A stretch of 24,754 nucleotides of DNA from an uncultured Mucilaginibacter sp. (GCF_946481715.1 NZ_CAMLOV010000076.1:1-24754), one strand, 5' to 3'. Shown: positions 1 through 8,997, numbered from the stretch's first letter. The notes: generated by a model not told the origin, from the sequence alone. A program made the numbers and translations.

Positions 1-655
1 CAGTTGCTGATGCATCTTTCAATACATCAATAGTGGCAATATCATTTGTGTTGAAGTTGTTGATGCCTCCATCAAGCGGGTAACCATCTACCACGTACAA
101 GGGGTTGTTACCACCGCTGGCTAAACTACCAACACCCCTTATCAGGATGGAAGTATTACCACCAGGGGCACCGTCGTTTGCGGTAACCTGCACGCCCGCC
201 GCACGGCCCTGCAATGCAAGGTCTAACGATGGTACAGGCAACTTAGCGATGGTTTCGGCATTTACAGAACTTACAGCACCGTTAAGGTCCTTACGTTTTG
301 CGGTACCGTAACCAATAACAACTACCTCGTTCAACGCGCTTACGTTAGATTCGAGGCGGATGTTGTAAACGCTGGCTGATCCTACGGCAACCTCTTTTGT
401 GGCGTAGCCGATAATGCTGACAACTAAAGTTGGATTACCTGAAACAGTTAGTTTAAACCCTCCGTTAACGTCGGTAATTACGCCTGTAGTTGTTCCTTTC
501 ACCGAAACAGTAGCACCGGGCATGGTGCCTTCGGCAGAGGTTACGGTACCTGTAATTTGCCGGGTTTGGGCATAGCCGGCCAAACTCATCAAACAAAATG
601 ATAAGCTTAGGCCAAGTAGTACCACAAGATTTTTAATTTGTAATTTTCTCATCAT
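1..655 (-). CDS. SusC/RagA-family TonB-dependent outer-membrane receptor, N-terminal part
   Basis: The gene runs off the left window edge, so only about 218 N-terminal residues are visible. The start is the first of two adjacent ATGs (MMRKLQIKN). A signal peptide ends near LAGYAQ. Next comes a carboxypeptidase-regulatory-like beta-sandwich (about residues 33-105, ITGTVTS, MPGATVSVKGT), then the SusC/RagA signature NEVVVIGYGTAKRKDL and the start of the TonB plug domain (LQGRAAGVQV, ILIRGVGS, NPLYVVDGYPL). In this family the receptor imports oligosaccharides or other large nutrients across the outer membrane with a SusD lipoprotein, which would lie beyond the edge. The HTCS regulator upstream in the same orientation fits a polysaccharide-utilisation locus. 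The substrate cannot be told from this fragment. Family assignment is secure. Confidence 0.95.
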   Translation of the reverse strand, partial: MMRKLQIKNLVVLLGLSLSFCLMSLAGYAQTRQITGTVTSAEGTMPGATVSVKGTTTGVITDVNGGFKLTVSGNPTLVVSIIGYATKEVAVGSASVYNIRLESNVSALNEVVVIGYGTAKRKDLNGAVSSVNAETIAKLPVPSLDLALQGRAAGVQVTANDGAPGGNTSILIRGVGSLASGGNNPLYVVDGYPLDGGINNFNTNDIATIDVLKDASAT

Positions 656-729
656 ACATTAATTTTCTAATAGTTTAATTGGTTGTTGCGATGAAAAAGG
701 CCTACGGTTTAAGCCTTAATCATCAGAAG

Positions 730-737
730 TAAATGTA
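730..737 (-). promoter_or_regulatory. Candidate -7 element for the susC-like gene
   Basis: On the minus strand this reads TACATTTA, one mismatch from the Bacteroidota -7 consensus TAnnTTTG. It would give a leader of roughly 65-70 nt. The nearest upstream TTTG is 26 nt away, longer than the usual 19-21 nt spacing, so the assignment is weak. Confidence 0.3.
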
Positions 738-762
738 TCGGAGTAAACACGGAGGTTATACC

Positions 763-794
763 ACAAATGTTAATGTTTATATAACAAATGTTAA
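763..794. repeat. Direct repeat ACAAATGTTAA x2, 21-bp pitch; candidate HTCS operator
   Basis: ACAAATGTTAA occurs exactly at 763-773 and again at 784-794, a pitch of 21 bp or two helical turns, about 110-140 bp upstream of the susC-like start. A third near copy (CAAATGTTAAC) spans the HTCS stop codon at 1270-1280. AraC-type regulators often bind direct repeats on one helix face, so the pair is a reasonable operator for the adjacent HTCS. The binding role is inference. Confidence 0.4.
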
Positions 795-865
795 GGCGCT
801 TATTTTTAACTATTGGTAAAATAAAAGCGTATTATTGCATTTATAAAAAGAATAATTAACTGAAT

Positions 866-889
866 AAATTAAAGATTAACCTTTAATTT
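866..889. repeat. AT-rich perfect inverted repeat, 9-bp arms
   Basis: AAATTAAAG (866-874) and CTTTAATTT (881-889) are perfect reverse complements separated by 6 nt. As RNA it would be a weak hairpin. As DNA it could be an operator half-site pair or simply a chance product of AT-rich sequence. Confidence 0.35.
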
Positions 890-1275
890 AAAAAATTGTA
901 TGTTAATGACGTGTTTCTACATCTTACAACCAAAATTTATGGTACATTTTTAACAAAAAATCCGCAAAAACCAACAATACCTTTTTGGGCATTTTTTGGC
1001 TTTTCTGCGCATATGGTGAGTAGCCGGACTTTTTAAAGCAAAAACAAATACAATTACACGCTACGTGCTTTTTATGCCAATAACATTTATTTACGCATAT
1101 TTTAGCACCAATGATAATTGATGGAGCACCTGAAACTTTTTAAAGTATTTTATAAAGACGGGTGCGTTTGGAGTAAACCACCAATTACCGCCCCGTCGGT
1201 CCGATTTTGGTTGCACAATCATTTGCACTTAAATCAAAAGAGGGAAAGGCCCGATTAACGTCGGTACACCAAATG

Positions 1276-4200
1276 TTAACTAACCAGTTCGCTTTCCCGC
1301 ACTTTGCTTTTCAATTCGTTGATGTACTCTGACGGTAGTATACCATATTCTTCGCGGAATACTTTGGCAAAATAGGCAGCATTATTAAACCCTACTTCGT
1401 AAGCCACGTTGGCTATACTTAGCTTGCTTTTCTCCAATAGCTGCACCGCTCGCTTAAGGCGTATTGTGCGGATACAATCAACAGGCGTTTTGCCGGTAAG
1501 CGCAAGTAATTTTTTGTATAACGATACCCGGCTGAGGTTTAAATGGCGGGCCAATTCTTCTACCGAGAAATTCAAGTTGGTGATATTCAGTTCGATGTAT
1601 TCAAACGCACTTTTCAGGAATTTGTCGTCTTCTGATACAATGGTGATATCCTGCGCTTTTATCTCGATCTGTTTCTGGTATGTCTTCTTAAAAGTTTGCT
1701 GCATCCGCAACGAGTTGTGTATTTTGGATAGCAGGATCTCAAAATTAAATGGTTTAATAATATAATCATTGGCTCCACTGTCCAACCCCGCCAATTGGTC
1801 TTCCTCGGTACCCAGCGCGGTTAATAATATAACAGGTATCTCCGCCGTACGTTCATCGGCCTTTATTTTTTTGCATAGTTCAATGCCGTTCATTTCGGGC
1901 ATGCTTATGTCGCTCACAATAAGCTTAGGGTGTATAGCGAGGGCCTTTTGCCAGCCATCTTTGCCATTTACAGCCTCCACGATATGGAAATTGTGCTTCA
2001 GGTTATCTTTTAAGTAGAACCGAAGATCGTCGTTATCCTCCACCAGTAAAATAGTAGGTTTACGGGCGGTACCCGGTATATTGCTATCCGGGTTTTTCAA
2101 AATTGCGGGCACCGGCTCTTCCTGCGGGGTATCAGCAACAACCCAATCTTCACTCTTTACGCCAATAGGCAGGTTAACAGTAAAGCAAGTTCCGTAATCG
2201 GGCTCGCTTTCTATTTGTATGTTGCCACCCTGCATTTTAACAAACTCTTTGGTTATAGAAAGGCCTATACCGCTGCCTTGGTTAAGCAGGTTTTCGGGCA
2301 GGTCGTCCTGGAAAAAGCGTTCGAATATTTTATCCTGGTTTTCTTTAGGGATACCAATCCCAGTGTCTATTACCTTTATTTCCAGCATGGTCGGCAACGG
2401 GTTATGCCCATCACCATCGGCTACGCTCACCATTACGCTAATGTGCCCGCCCGATGGGGTAAACTTAAACGCGTTTGATAACAGGTTAAAAAGTATCCGC
2501 TCCATTTTGTCGTGGTCAAAATCGGTCACATAGGAGTATATATCACTTTCTATCAAAAATTGTATTTGCTTTTGATGGGCAACATCTTTAAAAGAAGAAC
2601 ACACCTCCTTTATAAATTGCACTATATCGCCTTTTTTTAAACTTAGCTTAAGCTCGTTGTACTCCATTTTACGAAAATCGAGCAGTTGGTTAACCAGGTT
2701 AAGCAGGCGTTTACCATTCCGTTTAATGGTAACCAACTGGTTTTGTTGTTCAGGCTTTTCGGTAGTTTTAATGAGATTATCGATAGGCGACAAAATAAGC
2801 GATAATGGCGTGCGGAATTCGTGGCTTACATTGGTGAAGAACTTTATTTTCATCAGGTCCAACTGGTGCATCCGGCGTGCCTCTTCCCGCTCCTGGGCAA
2901 TTTTCCGCTCGGTTTCGGCTTTTGCCTGCCTTGCTTCAAATTGTTGTTTCAGCTTCATTATACCGCGGTGCCTTATCAAAAGCAAGCCGCCCACCAGCAA
3001 TACAAAATAGCTGACATAAGCCAGCGGCGATTTAAAGAAGGGTGGCAGTACCGTAATCTTCAGGAATATCTCCTGATTGTCTGCCTGGCTATTAGGGTTT
3101 TGCGCGCGAACTTTAAAAATGTAGTCGCCGCCATCCAGGTTGGTGTAGGTGGCCTTACGGTTGTTGCCGGTAACGGTTATCCAACCTTTATCGAAATTTT
3201 CCAGTTTGTATTCAAACCTTATTTTATCGGGGTTAAAGTAATCGCAGGCTGCAAACTCAATATCAAAAACATTTTGGCTATGCGATAAAGTGATCTCCTT
3301 AGTTGCGGAGAGGGCCTTTGTTAATACTATCCTTCCATTTACCGTATCGCCTACGGTTACACTTTTGTTAAACAAATGCAGATCGGTAAAAATGAGGCTT
3401 GGTTTAGGTTTAAATGTATTTACAATGCCCGGATGAAACAAGTTGAAACCATTGATCCCGCCAAAAGCAAGTTCACCGCTTGTCAGTTTCAAGGCCGAAT
3501 ATAAATTGAACGCCCTGCCTTGCAAGCCGTCCAACTCGTTATAGTTGTTTATTTGGAACTTGTATTTCCCACCAATCTGGCTAAGCTGTATTTTGGCCAG
3601 TCCGTTGGTGGTGCTCACCCACATTTTGCCCTCATTATCTTCTACAATATTCGATACGTTGTTCGCAGGCAGGTTTACGCCTTCTTCTATATTTAAAAAA
3701 CTGTTGGTTTTGGCATTTAAAATACTCAAGCCATCTTTTGTGCCTATCCATATCAGCCCGCGGTGGTCCTGGGTAATGGTATTTACATCATTACCTACCA
3801 GGCTGTTAAGGTTTTTTGGCTCGGCAGCATAATGCCTTACTTTATTTGTTTTATAGTCTATTACATCAACCCCTTTATCCCGCCCTATCCATATATTCCT
3901 GTCCTTGTCTTCATAAATAACGGCAGTATAATCCGAATGCATGGGATATTTTGGATGCTTGAAAGAATTTGTTTTCGGGTCGAAAACGTTTAAACCGCCC
4001 GAAAAGGTCCCCACCCACATATCGCCCTTATAATCCTGCATAATAGTGTAAATGCGGTCATCGCTTATACTGGCAGGGTCTTTTTCATTATGCCTGTAAT
4101 GGGTGAATTTTTTGCCATCGTAACAATCGAGCCCCCCAAAATAAGTGCCTATCCATAATTTATGCTTATCATCAATAAACAGTTTTATAATAATGTCATT

Positions 4201-5451
4201 AGCCAAACTGTTAGGGTCGGCGGGATTGTGTTTAAAGCGTGTATACGTATTATTGGCACGATCGAAATAAATAAGCCCGCTACTATTGGTGCCTATCCAT
4301 AAATTATGCTTACTGTCTTCGGCAAAGGTGTTAATGTCTGCAGAGGGCAGACTATTAGGGTCGCTGTTAGAATGTTTAAACAGCGGGAATTGCATAATGC
4401 CGCTATGGTAATAATTAATGCCCTGTTTAAAAGTGCCTGCCCAAATAATACCGGTATTGTCTTTATAAAGGAAAAGGCTGTTACCACTTAAGGATTTTGC
4501 ATCGTCGGCCTTGCTTAATATATAGGTTATCTTGTTGGTTTTCGGGTCGATGATGTTGAGGCCGCCATGATCTGTGCCAAGCCACATTTTCCCATCGTCG
4601 GCTTGTACAATGCTATTTACAACGTTTGAATTTAGCCTCGCCGCCGGGTTATCTTTACTATAATGGGTTAATGTATTTGTGCTTGTATTGTAATTAAATA
4701 CGCCAATCGGTCCACCGTCCGAGCTTATCCAAAGGTTACGCTTATTATCCATCATAAGCGTATAGTTGCGCGGCCTTAGGTCAACTGCCTTGGCAAAGCC
4801 TTCAAAACGGCGGGTTATTTTGTTTGATTTGGTATCTAATTCGTTTAATACAGCATCGTTATATAACAGCCAAATGGAATGCCCCGGGCTGGCAACAACA
4901 TCCATTACATAATCAGAATGCAGGATACCTGCCGAATTTGATAAGGTACTATAAAAAAGAGTCGTTTTTTTTTCAGGGTTATAGCAATAGAGTCCGGTCT
5001 GGTTGGTTACGAACCAAAAATTGCCTTGTGCATCCTTACGTACGTGAGTTATCTGGTTGGTTGAAATTTTAAAGCGGGCAGTTTCAGCACTGATATTATT
5101 AGAGATCTTTTCTGTTAGCGGATCGTAAATGCTGATTTTGCTATGTGTAAATATCCATAATTTATCGTCGGGGCCTTGCTCTATCCGTACCACATGATTC
5201 TCGGCAAGGGAGTTCGGGTTTTTGATATCGCGTTTAAAGACTTTAAATTTCGAGCCATCGTACCTGTTAAGCCCGGATGTTGTACCAAACCAAACAAAGC
5301 CCTTTCCATCTTTAAAGATGCAATTGACCTGATTATCAGACAGCCCGTTGGTTATATCAAGCCGCGAAAACTCGTAATTGTCTTGCTGAGCAAAAACGGA
5401 TTGTTGCAGCAAAATACACAGCACGCACGATACATATAACCTTAATCTCAT
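1276..5451 (-). CDS. Hybrid two-component system regulator (HTCS): sensor propeller, kinase, receiver and AraC domain in one protein
   Basis: This 1391-residue inner-membrane regulator has the full HTCS order. A signal peptide (about 1-21) is followed by repeated regulator-propeller blades (about 30-690, recurring patterns such as GFVWFGTTSGLNRYDG, MWLGTDHGGLNII), a Y_Y_Y domain (about 720-790), one membrane helix (about 808-828), HisKA with phospho-acceptor His877 (FFTNVSHEFRTPL), HATPase_c with an N-box near 987-1003 and GSGIGLSI near 1060, a receiver (ILLVEDNDD from about 1133, acceptor Asp1181 in VSDISMPEMNG, Lys in DYIIKPF), and an AraC helix-turn-helix from about 1296 to the end. In this family a periplasmic oligosaccharide binds the propeller and phospho-signalling activates neighbouring susCD genes. 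All catalytic residues I looked for are present. Its likely target is the receptor gene at 1-655. Confidence 0.96.
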   Translation of the reverse strand: MRLRLYVSCVLCILLQQSVFAQQDNYEFSRLDITNGLSDNQVNCIFKDGKGFVWFGTTSGLNRYDGSKFKVFKRDIKNPNSLAENHVVRIEQGPDDKLWIFTHSKISIYDPLTEKISNNISAETARFKISTNQITHVRKDAQGNFWFVTNQTGLYCYNPEKKTTLFYSTLSNSAGILHSDYVMDVVASPGHSIWLLYNDAVLNELDTKSNKITRRFEGFAKAVDLRPRNYTLMMDNKRNLWISSDGGPIGVFNYNTSTNTLTHYSKDNPAARLNSNVVNSIVQADDGKMWLGTDHGGLNIIDPKTNKITYILSKADDAKSLSGNSLFLYKDNTGIIWAGTFKQGINYYHSGIMQFPLFKHSNSDPNSLPSADINTFAEDSKHNLWIGTNSSGLIYFDRANNTYTRFKHNPADPNSLANDIIIKLFIDDKHKLWIGTYFGGLDCYDGKKFTHYRHNEKDPASISDDRIYTIMQDYKGDMWVGTFSGGLNVFDPKTNSFKHPKYPMHSDYTAVIYEDKDRNIWIGRDKGVDVIDYKTNKVRHYAAEPKNLNSLVGNDVNTITQDHRGLIWIGTKDGLSILNAKTNSFLNIEEGVNLPANNVSNIVEDNEGKMWVSTTNGLAKIQLSQIGGKYKFQINNYNELDGLQGRAFNLYSALKLTSGELAFGGINGFNLFHPGIVNTFKPKPSLIFTDLHLFNKSVTVGDTVNGRIVLTKALSATKEITLSHSQNVFDIEFAACDYFNPDKIRFEYKLENFDKGWITVTGNNRKATYTNLDGGDYIFKVRAQNPNSQADNQEIFLKITVLPPFFKSPLAYVSYFVLLVGGLLLIRHRGIMKLKQQFEARQAKAETERKIAQEREEARRMHQLDLMKIKFFTNVSHEFRTPLSLILSPIDNLIKTTEKPEQQNQLVTIKRNGKRLLNLVNQLLDFRKMEYNELKLSLKKGDIVQFIKEVCSSFKDVAHQKQIQFLIESDIYSYVTDFDHDKMERILFNLLSNAFKFTPSGGHISVMVSVADGDGHNPLPTMLEIKVIDTGIGIPKENQDKIFERFFQDDLPENLLNQGSGIGLSITKEFVKMQGGNIQIESEPDYGTCFTVNLPIGVKSEDWVVADTPQEEPVPAILKNPDSNIPGTARKPTILLVEDNDDLRFYLKDNLKHNFHIVEAVNGKDGWQKALAIHPKLIVSDISMPEMNGIELCKKIKADERTAEIPVILLTALGTEEDQLAGLDSGANDYIIKPFNFEILLSKIHNSLRMQQTFKKTYQKQIEIKAQDITIVSEDDKFLKSAFEYIELNITNLNFSVEELARHLNLSRVSLYKKLLALTGKTPVDCIRTIRLKRAVQLLEKSKLSIANVAYEVGFNNAAYFAKVFREEYGILPSEYINELKSKVRESELVS

Positions 5452-5652
5452 CGTATTAGAATTGGCATGGGCAATGTCAGAGGGGTATTACCGTAGATAA
5501 AATTAACGATTAATTGTTGCACCAACACTAATAATTAACAGATATTTTTCGATTGGCCGCACACAACCATCACAACATCCTGAAAGTTAAATTATTATGC
5601 ATAACACCGTGGTGCCGTACCCAGTATACAACTTTTCTCCAATTTTAACTGC

Positions 5653-5660
5653 TAACTTTA
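5653..5660 (+). promoter_or_regulatory. Candidate -7 element immediately before the response-regulator start
   Basis: TAACTTTA differs from TAnnTTTG only at the last base. It ends 4 nt before the GTG start at 5665, so initiation from it would give a leaderless or nearly leaderless mRNA. No good -33 element is visible, so this is tentative. Confidence 0.3.
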
Positions 5661-5664
5661 AAGG

Positions 5665-6342
5665 GTGAAGATTTTAATTATAGAAGACGAAACCGGGTTA
5701 CGGGATAGCATAGAGGCCTATTTTACCGATGGGGATAGCATTTGCGAAACTGCAAACGATTTTACATCGGCGCTTGCCAAAGTAAGCGTGTACCGGTACG
5801 ATTGTATTATACTCGACTTAACGCTGCCCAATGGTAACGGGCTGGATATTGTCCGCCATCTAAAAAACCATCAACATAACGATGGCCTGCTTATCGTCTC
5901 CGCTAAAAACTCGCTGGATGACCGCTTGCTGGGGCTCGACCTTGGCGCCGACGATTACTTAACCAAGCCCTTTCACCTCTCCGAATTAAAAGCACGCGTG
6001 GCCGCCATTGTAAGGCGCAAATCGTTCAATGGCAATAACGTCCTAAAATTTAACGAGATTGGTATAGACCTGGCAGCAAAAACGGTGTCGGTGAATGGCC
6101 AAAACATAAAATTTACGCGTAAAGAGTACTCCCTGCTATTATACTTTATTGCTAACCGTGGCAAGGTGGTATCTAAAAATGCCATTGCAGAGCATCTTTG
6201 GGGCGATAGCATCGATATAGCTGACAACTTCGACTTTATCTATTCGCATATTAAAAACATCCGTAAAAAACTGGAAGAAGGTGGCGCCCGCGACTATATA
6301 CAGGCCGCCTATGGCATGGGCTATAAATTTGTTGAGGCGTGA
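5665..6342 (+). CDS. OmpR/PhoB-family response regulator
   Basis: This 225-residue protein has a receiver domain (1-115) with acidic pocket Glu7/Asp8, phospho-acceptor Asp51 (IILDLTLPNG), Ser79 and Lys101 (DDYLTKPF). A winged-helix DNA-binding domain follows (about 127-223, FTRKEYSLLLYFIANRGKVV). The start is GTG (GTGAAGATTTTA), chosen because it sits directly before the conserved beta-1 strand and no upstream ATG is in frame. The stop overlaps the GTG start of the sensor kinase by 4 nt, so the two are co-translated. It is divergent from the HTCS. The efflux genes directly downstream are the likely targets, and a candidate tandem binding site lies at 7686-7707. The specific signal is unknown. 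Confidence 0.93.
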   Translation: MKILIIEDETGLRDSIEAYFTDGDSICETANDFTSALAKVSVYRYDCIILDLTLPNGNGLDIVRHLKNHQHNDGLLIVSAKNSLDDRLLGLDLGADDYLTKPFHLSELKARVAAIVRRKSFNGNNVLKFNEIGIDLAAKTVSVNGQNIKFTRKEYSLLLYFIANRGKVVSKNAIAEHLWGDSIDIADNFDFIYSHIKNIRKKLEEGGARDYIQAAYGMGYKFVEA

Positions 6343-7586
6343 AACTGCTAAATAAATTCAACCGGATCAACATAGCCGCTACCATAGCCATTATGCTGGT
6401 TACGGGTATTATTTATTATTACACTATTAGCCAAATCCTCACCAACCAGATCGATAAAGACCTGGTGCTGGAGGAAAACGAGGTATTTAATTACGTAAGA
6501 CTTAATCATTCGCTGCCGGAGGTTTACGAATCAAACCATCAACAGATAACCTTTATGCCGCTGGGCAACCGCAGCATCGGGCGCCGGTTTTTAGATACCG
6601 TTTATAAAGAAGTTGATAAAAACGACCTGGAGGCAGGGCGGGCCCTTATCAGTTTTGTGAAAGTAAAGGGGCAATATTACCGCATACTGGTAACCCAATC
6701 AAAAGTGGAGACTGAATACCTTATCAAGATTATTTTCCTGATAACTATTTGTGTAATATTTGTTTTGCTGGTATTGCTAACGGTGCTGAACCGGGTGATA
6801 TTAAAAAGCATTTGGCAACCGTTTTACAGGGTTTTGGCGCAGTTGAAAGAGTTTAGCCTGGCCGATAAGGCCAATGTGAGCAGCATCCCATCAGGAATAG
6901 ATGAGTTTAAAGAGTTAGATCAGGCAGTATTATTGATGGCGGGCCGCGTAAAAAACGACTATCAAAATTTAAAGGCCTTTACCGAAAATGCCTCGCATGA
7001 ATTGATGACCCCCATATCGGTTATCAACTCCAAACTGGATACCCTACTACAAACTGACGAATTTACCGATAAGCAAAGCAAACTGTTGAACGATATATAT
7101 GGTACCGTTGCCCGCCTTACTCGGCTCAACAAATCAATGCTGTTATTAGCCAAAATAGAGAACGGGTTAATTGGTGGCGATGACGATGTTGATGTAAAAT
7201 CAATTTTGGAAGAGTGCCTTTATCAGCACGAAGAAATTATTCATAGCAAAAACATTAAGCTCGTGGTCAACCTTGAAGAAAAAATGGTGAGGGCAAGCAA
7301 GCTTTTGATGGAAGTGCTTTTGAACAATTTGATCAGCAACGCCATCAGGCACAATCACCACGGAGGAGAAATCACCATCACCCTTAACCCTCAGCAGCTT
7401 GTAGTTTGCAATACCGGTAAAAACACTTTCAATGTCGATGAGGCACTAAAAAGGTTCCATAAATCAAGCGACTCGGAAGGCATTGGGCTGGGCTTAACCA
7501 TTTGCAAACAGGTGTGCGATAATTATGATTTCCGGTTAGCATACAGCCATTCCGGCCAACAACATAGTTTCTGTGTTAACTTCTAA
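6339..7586 (+). CDS. Sensor histidine kinase, partner of the upstream response regulator
   Basis: This 415-residue inner-membrane kinase has TM1 (about 11-33), a periplasmic sensor loop of about 95 residues, TM2 (about 129-151), a linker, HisKA with His220 (NASHELMTPIS), and a short HATPase_c with N-box Asn334 (NNLISNAIRHN) and glycine box GIGLGL at 381-386. The G1 box, normally DxGxG, reads CNTGK (357-361) and lacks the Asp that contacts adenine. Similar compact ATPase domains are, from memory, common in Bacteroidota kinases. The GTG start overlaps the regulator stop by 4 nt. It should phosphorylate the regulator at 5665 and control the efflux genes that follow. The ligand is unknown. Confidence 0.92.
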   Translation: MKLLNKFNRINIAATIAIMLVTGIIYYYTISQILTNQIDKDLVLEENEVFNYVRLNHSLPEVYESNHQQITFMPLGNRSIGRRFLDTVYKEVDKNDLEAGRALISFVKVKGQYYRILVTQSKVETEYLIKIIFLITICVIFVLLVLLTVLNRVILKSIWQPFYRVLAQLKEFSLADKANVSSIPSGIDEFKELDQAVLLMAGRVKNDYQNLKAFTENASHELMTPISVINSKLDTLLQTDEFTDKQSKLLNDIYGTVARLTRLNKSMLLLAKIENGLIGGDDDVDVKSILEECLYQHEEIIHSKNIKLVVNLEEKMVRASKLLMEVLLNNLISNAIRHNHHGGEITITLNPQQLVVCNTGKNTFNVDEALKRFHKSSDSEGIGLGLTICKQVCDNYDFRLAYSHSGQQHSFCVNF

Positions 7587-7685
7587 TTATCCGCATTTTA
7601 AGCTGTAGTACTGTTGCGCTGGTGGCACTATCGCCATACTTCTCCACCGGCGTATAGCGCCCCTTGTAGTATACTCGCAATAACA

Positions 7686-7707
7686 GTACAAAATTCGTAC
7701 AGAATTG
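7686..7707 (+). promoter_or_regulatory. 11-bp tandem direct repeat, candidate response-regulator operator
   Basis: GTACAAAATTC (7686-7696) is followed without a gap by GTACAGAATTG (7697-7707), matching at 9 of 11 positions. OmpR/PhoB-family regulators typically bind tandem half-sites at 11-bp pitch. The site is 49 bp upstream of the TolC-like start, in the 169-bp gap between kinase and efflux genes. The regulator encoded at 5665 is the obvious candidate binder; that is inference. A looser related copy (TTACAAAGTAC) lies at 7718-7728. Confidence 0.45.
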
Positions 7708-7755
7708 CATTTCATATTTACAAAGTACAACAGGAACGGGCGTATCTTAAAACAT

Positions 7756-8997
7756 ATGTACATAAAGCAGCTCTTCTACTTTCTCGCTTTTCTTTTTTTT
7801 AGCACCTGTTGTTTAGGGCAAGGCAAAACGCTGGACGATTACCTGCAACAGGCATTAAAAAACAGCCCGCTGATAAAAGACCTTAACAACCAGGTACTCG
7901 CTGCACAAATAGATAGCGTGCGCATACGTGCGGGTTTTAAACCACAAGTTGCCTTGAATGCGGGCGGGCTTTACGCCCCGGTTATAAAAGGTTATGGGTA
8001 TGCAGCTGCCATCACTAACGAACACACCTTAAATGGACAACTCATCATCAGCAAATCTTTCATTGGTAAAGATTACCTGAACTCGCAGTTTGCTGCAATT
8101 GGGCTGCAGCAGGATTCGTTGCGGAACAGTGTTAAATTAACCGAACAGGACCTGCGCCGAACTATTATAGGGCAATATATAACCGCTTATGGCAGCCTGC
8201 AGCAGCAAAAGTTTAACCAGGACATCGTGGAGTTACTTAGCAAAGAAGAAGACCTGTTAAAAAAACTCACCCGCAACAATGTTTACCGCCAAAGCGATTA
8301 CCTCGCCTTTTTGGTAACATTGAAAGGTGCAGAGCTGCAGCTTTCGCAAACCAAACTGCAATACAAAGCCGATTTTGCCACACTGAATTATTTAAGCGGC
8401 ATAGCCGATACTACCATATACGAGGTTGCCAAGCCCGAATTGCAGCGCACGGTGGCGTATGACCGTGGCAACAGTATATTTTTCAAGCAGTACCAATTAG
8501 ATAGCCTCCGCCTTGCCAATGCACGTAAACTAATTGATTATAGCTACAAGCCAAAATTAAGCGCTTTTGCCGACGGGGGCTATAACTCCGACCTTACCAG
8601 CCAGTACTATAAAAACTTTGGCGCAAGTGTTGGCTTTAGCCTGAGCATGCCTATTTACGATGGCGGGCAAAAAAAATTGGCTTATAAAAAGCTTTCCCTG
8701 GAACAGGAAGCGCAGCAAGCTTACAAAGCCTTTAACTTAAACCAATACAGGCAGCAAATAAACCAGTTAAACCAGCAAATAAACGAATATGATAAGCTGA
8801 TAGGCGAGATAAACGAGCAGTTTAAATATTCGGAAAGCTTGATAAAAGTAAATACGCAGTTGATGCAAACAGGCGACCTGAAGATTGCCGACCTGATATT
8901 GGCCATCAATGGTTACCTCAGCATAAAAAACCAGCTGGCACAAAACGTAATAAGCAGGCTGCAATTGATAAACCAACTTAATTATTGGAGCCGATGA
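7756..8997 (+). CDS. TolC-like outer-membrane efflux protein
   Basis: This 413-residue protein begins with a signal peptide (MYIKQLFYFLAFLFF, cleavage near CLGQ). I chose the ATG at 7756 over one 51 bp upstream because the signal peptide begins exactly there. The mature part is rich in long amphipathic helices with Gln/Asn/Leu (DDYLQQALKNSPLI at the start, later SMPIYDGGQKKLAYKK and QINQLNQQINEYDKLIGE), typical of the two outer-membrane-factor repeats. It would form the trimeric channel through which the RND pump exports substrate. The stop codon overlaps the start of the membrane-fusion gene. The length is normal to slightly short for the family. Sequence similarity to TolC is remote, but the gene context makes the role clear. 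Confidence 0.9.
   Translation: MYIKQLFYFLAFLFFSTCCLGQGKTLDDYLQQALKNSPLIKDLNNQVLAAQIDSVRIRAGFKPQVALNAGGLYAPVIKGYGYAAAITNEHTLNGQLIISKSFIGKDYLNSQFAAIGLQQDSLRNSVKLTEQDLRRTIIGQYITAYGSLQQQKFNQDIVELLSKEEDLLKKLTRNNVYRQSDYLAFLVTLKGAELQLSQTKLQYKADFATLNYLSGIADTTIYEVAKPELQRTVAYDRGNSIFFKQYQLDSLRLANARKLIDYSYKPKLSAFADGGYNSDLTSQYYKNFGASVGFSLSMPIYDGGQKKLAYKKLSLEQEAQQAYKAFNLNQYRQQINQLNQQINEYDKLIGEINEQFKYSESLIKVNTQLMQTGDLKIADLILAINGYLSIKNQLAQNVISRLQLINQLNYWSR

Larger units (their letters stand above)
656..1275. other. 620-bp AT-rich regulatory spacer between HTCS and susC-like gene
   Basis: I see no convincing gene in this stretch. It contains a direct repeat (763-794), an AT-rich inverted repeat (866-889) and many A/T runs. 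Both flanking genes are on the minus strand, so the susC promoter must lie here and the HTCS transcript must end here. I found no clear U-tract terminator after the HTCS stop codon. Confidence 0.6.

Noticed and set aside
105..311. Plus-strand open frame of 68 codons
   Set aside because: It is antisense to the conserved plug-domain sequence of the SusC-like receptor, and its product is low-complexity and Pro/Ala-rich, as expected of a shadow.
7621..7675. Possible terminator after the sensor kinase gene (GGTGG/CCACC and TGGC/GCCA pairings)
   Set aside because: The pairings are short, compete with each other, and have no T-run. The genes on both sides probably belong together functionally.
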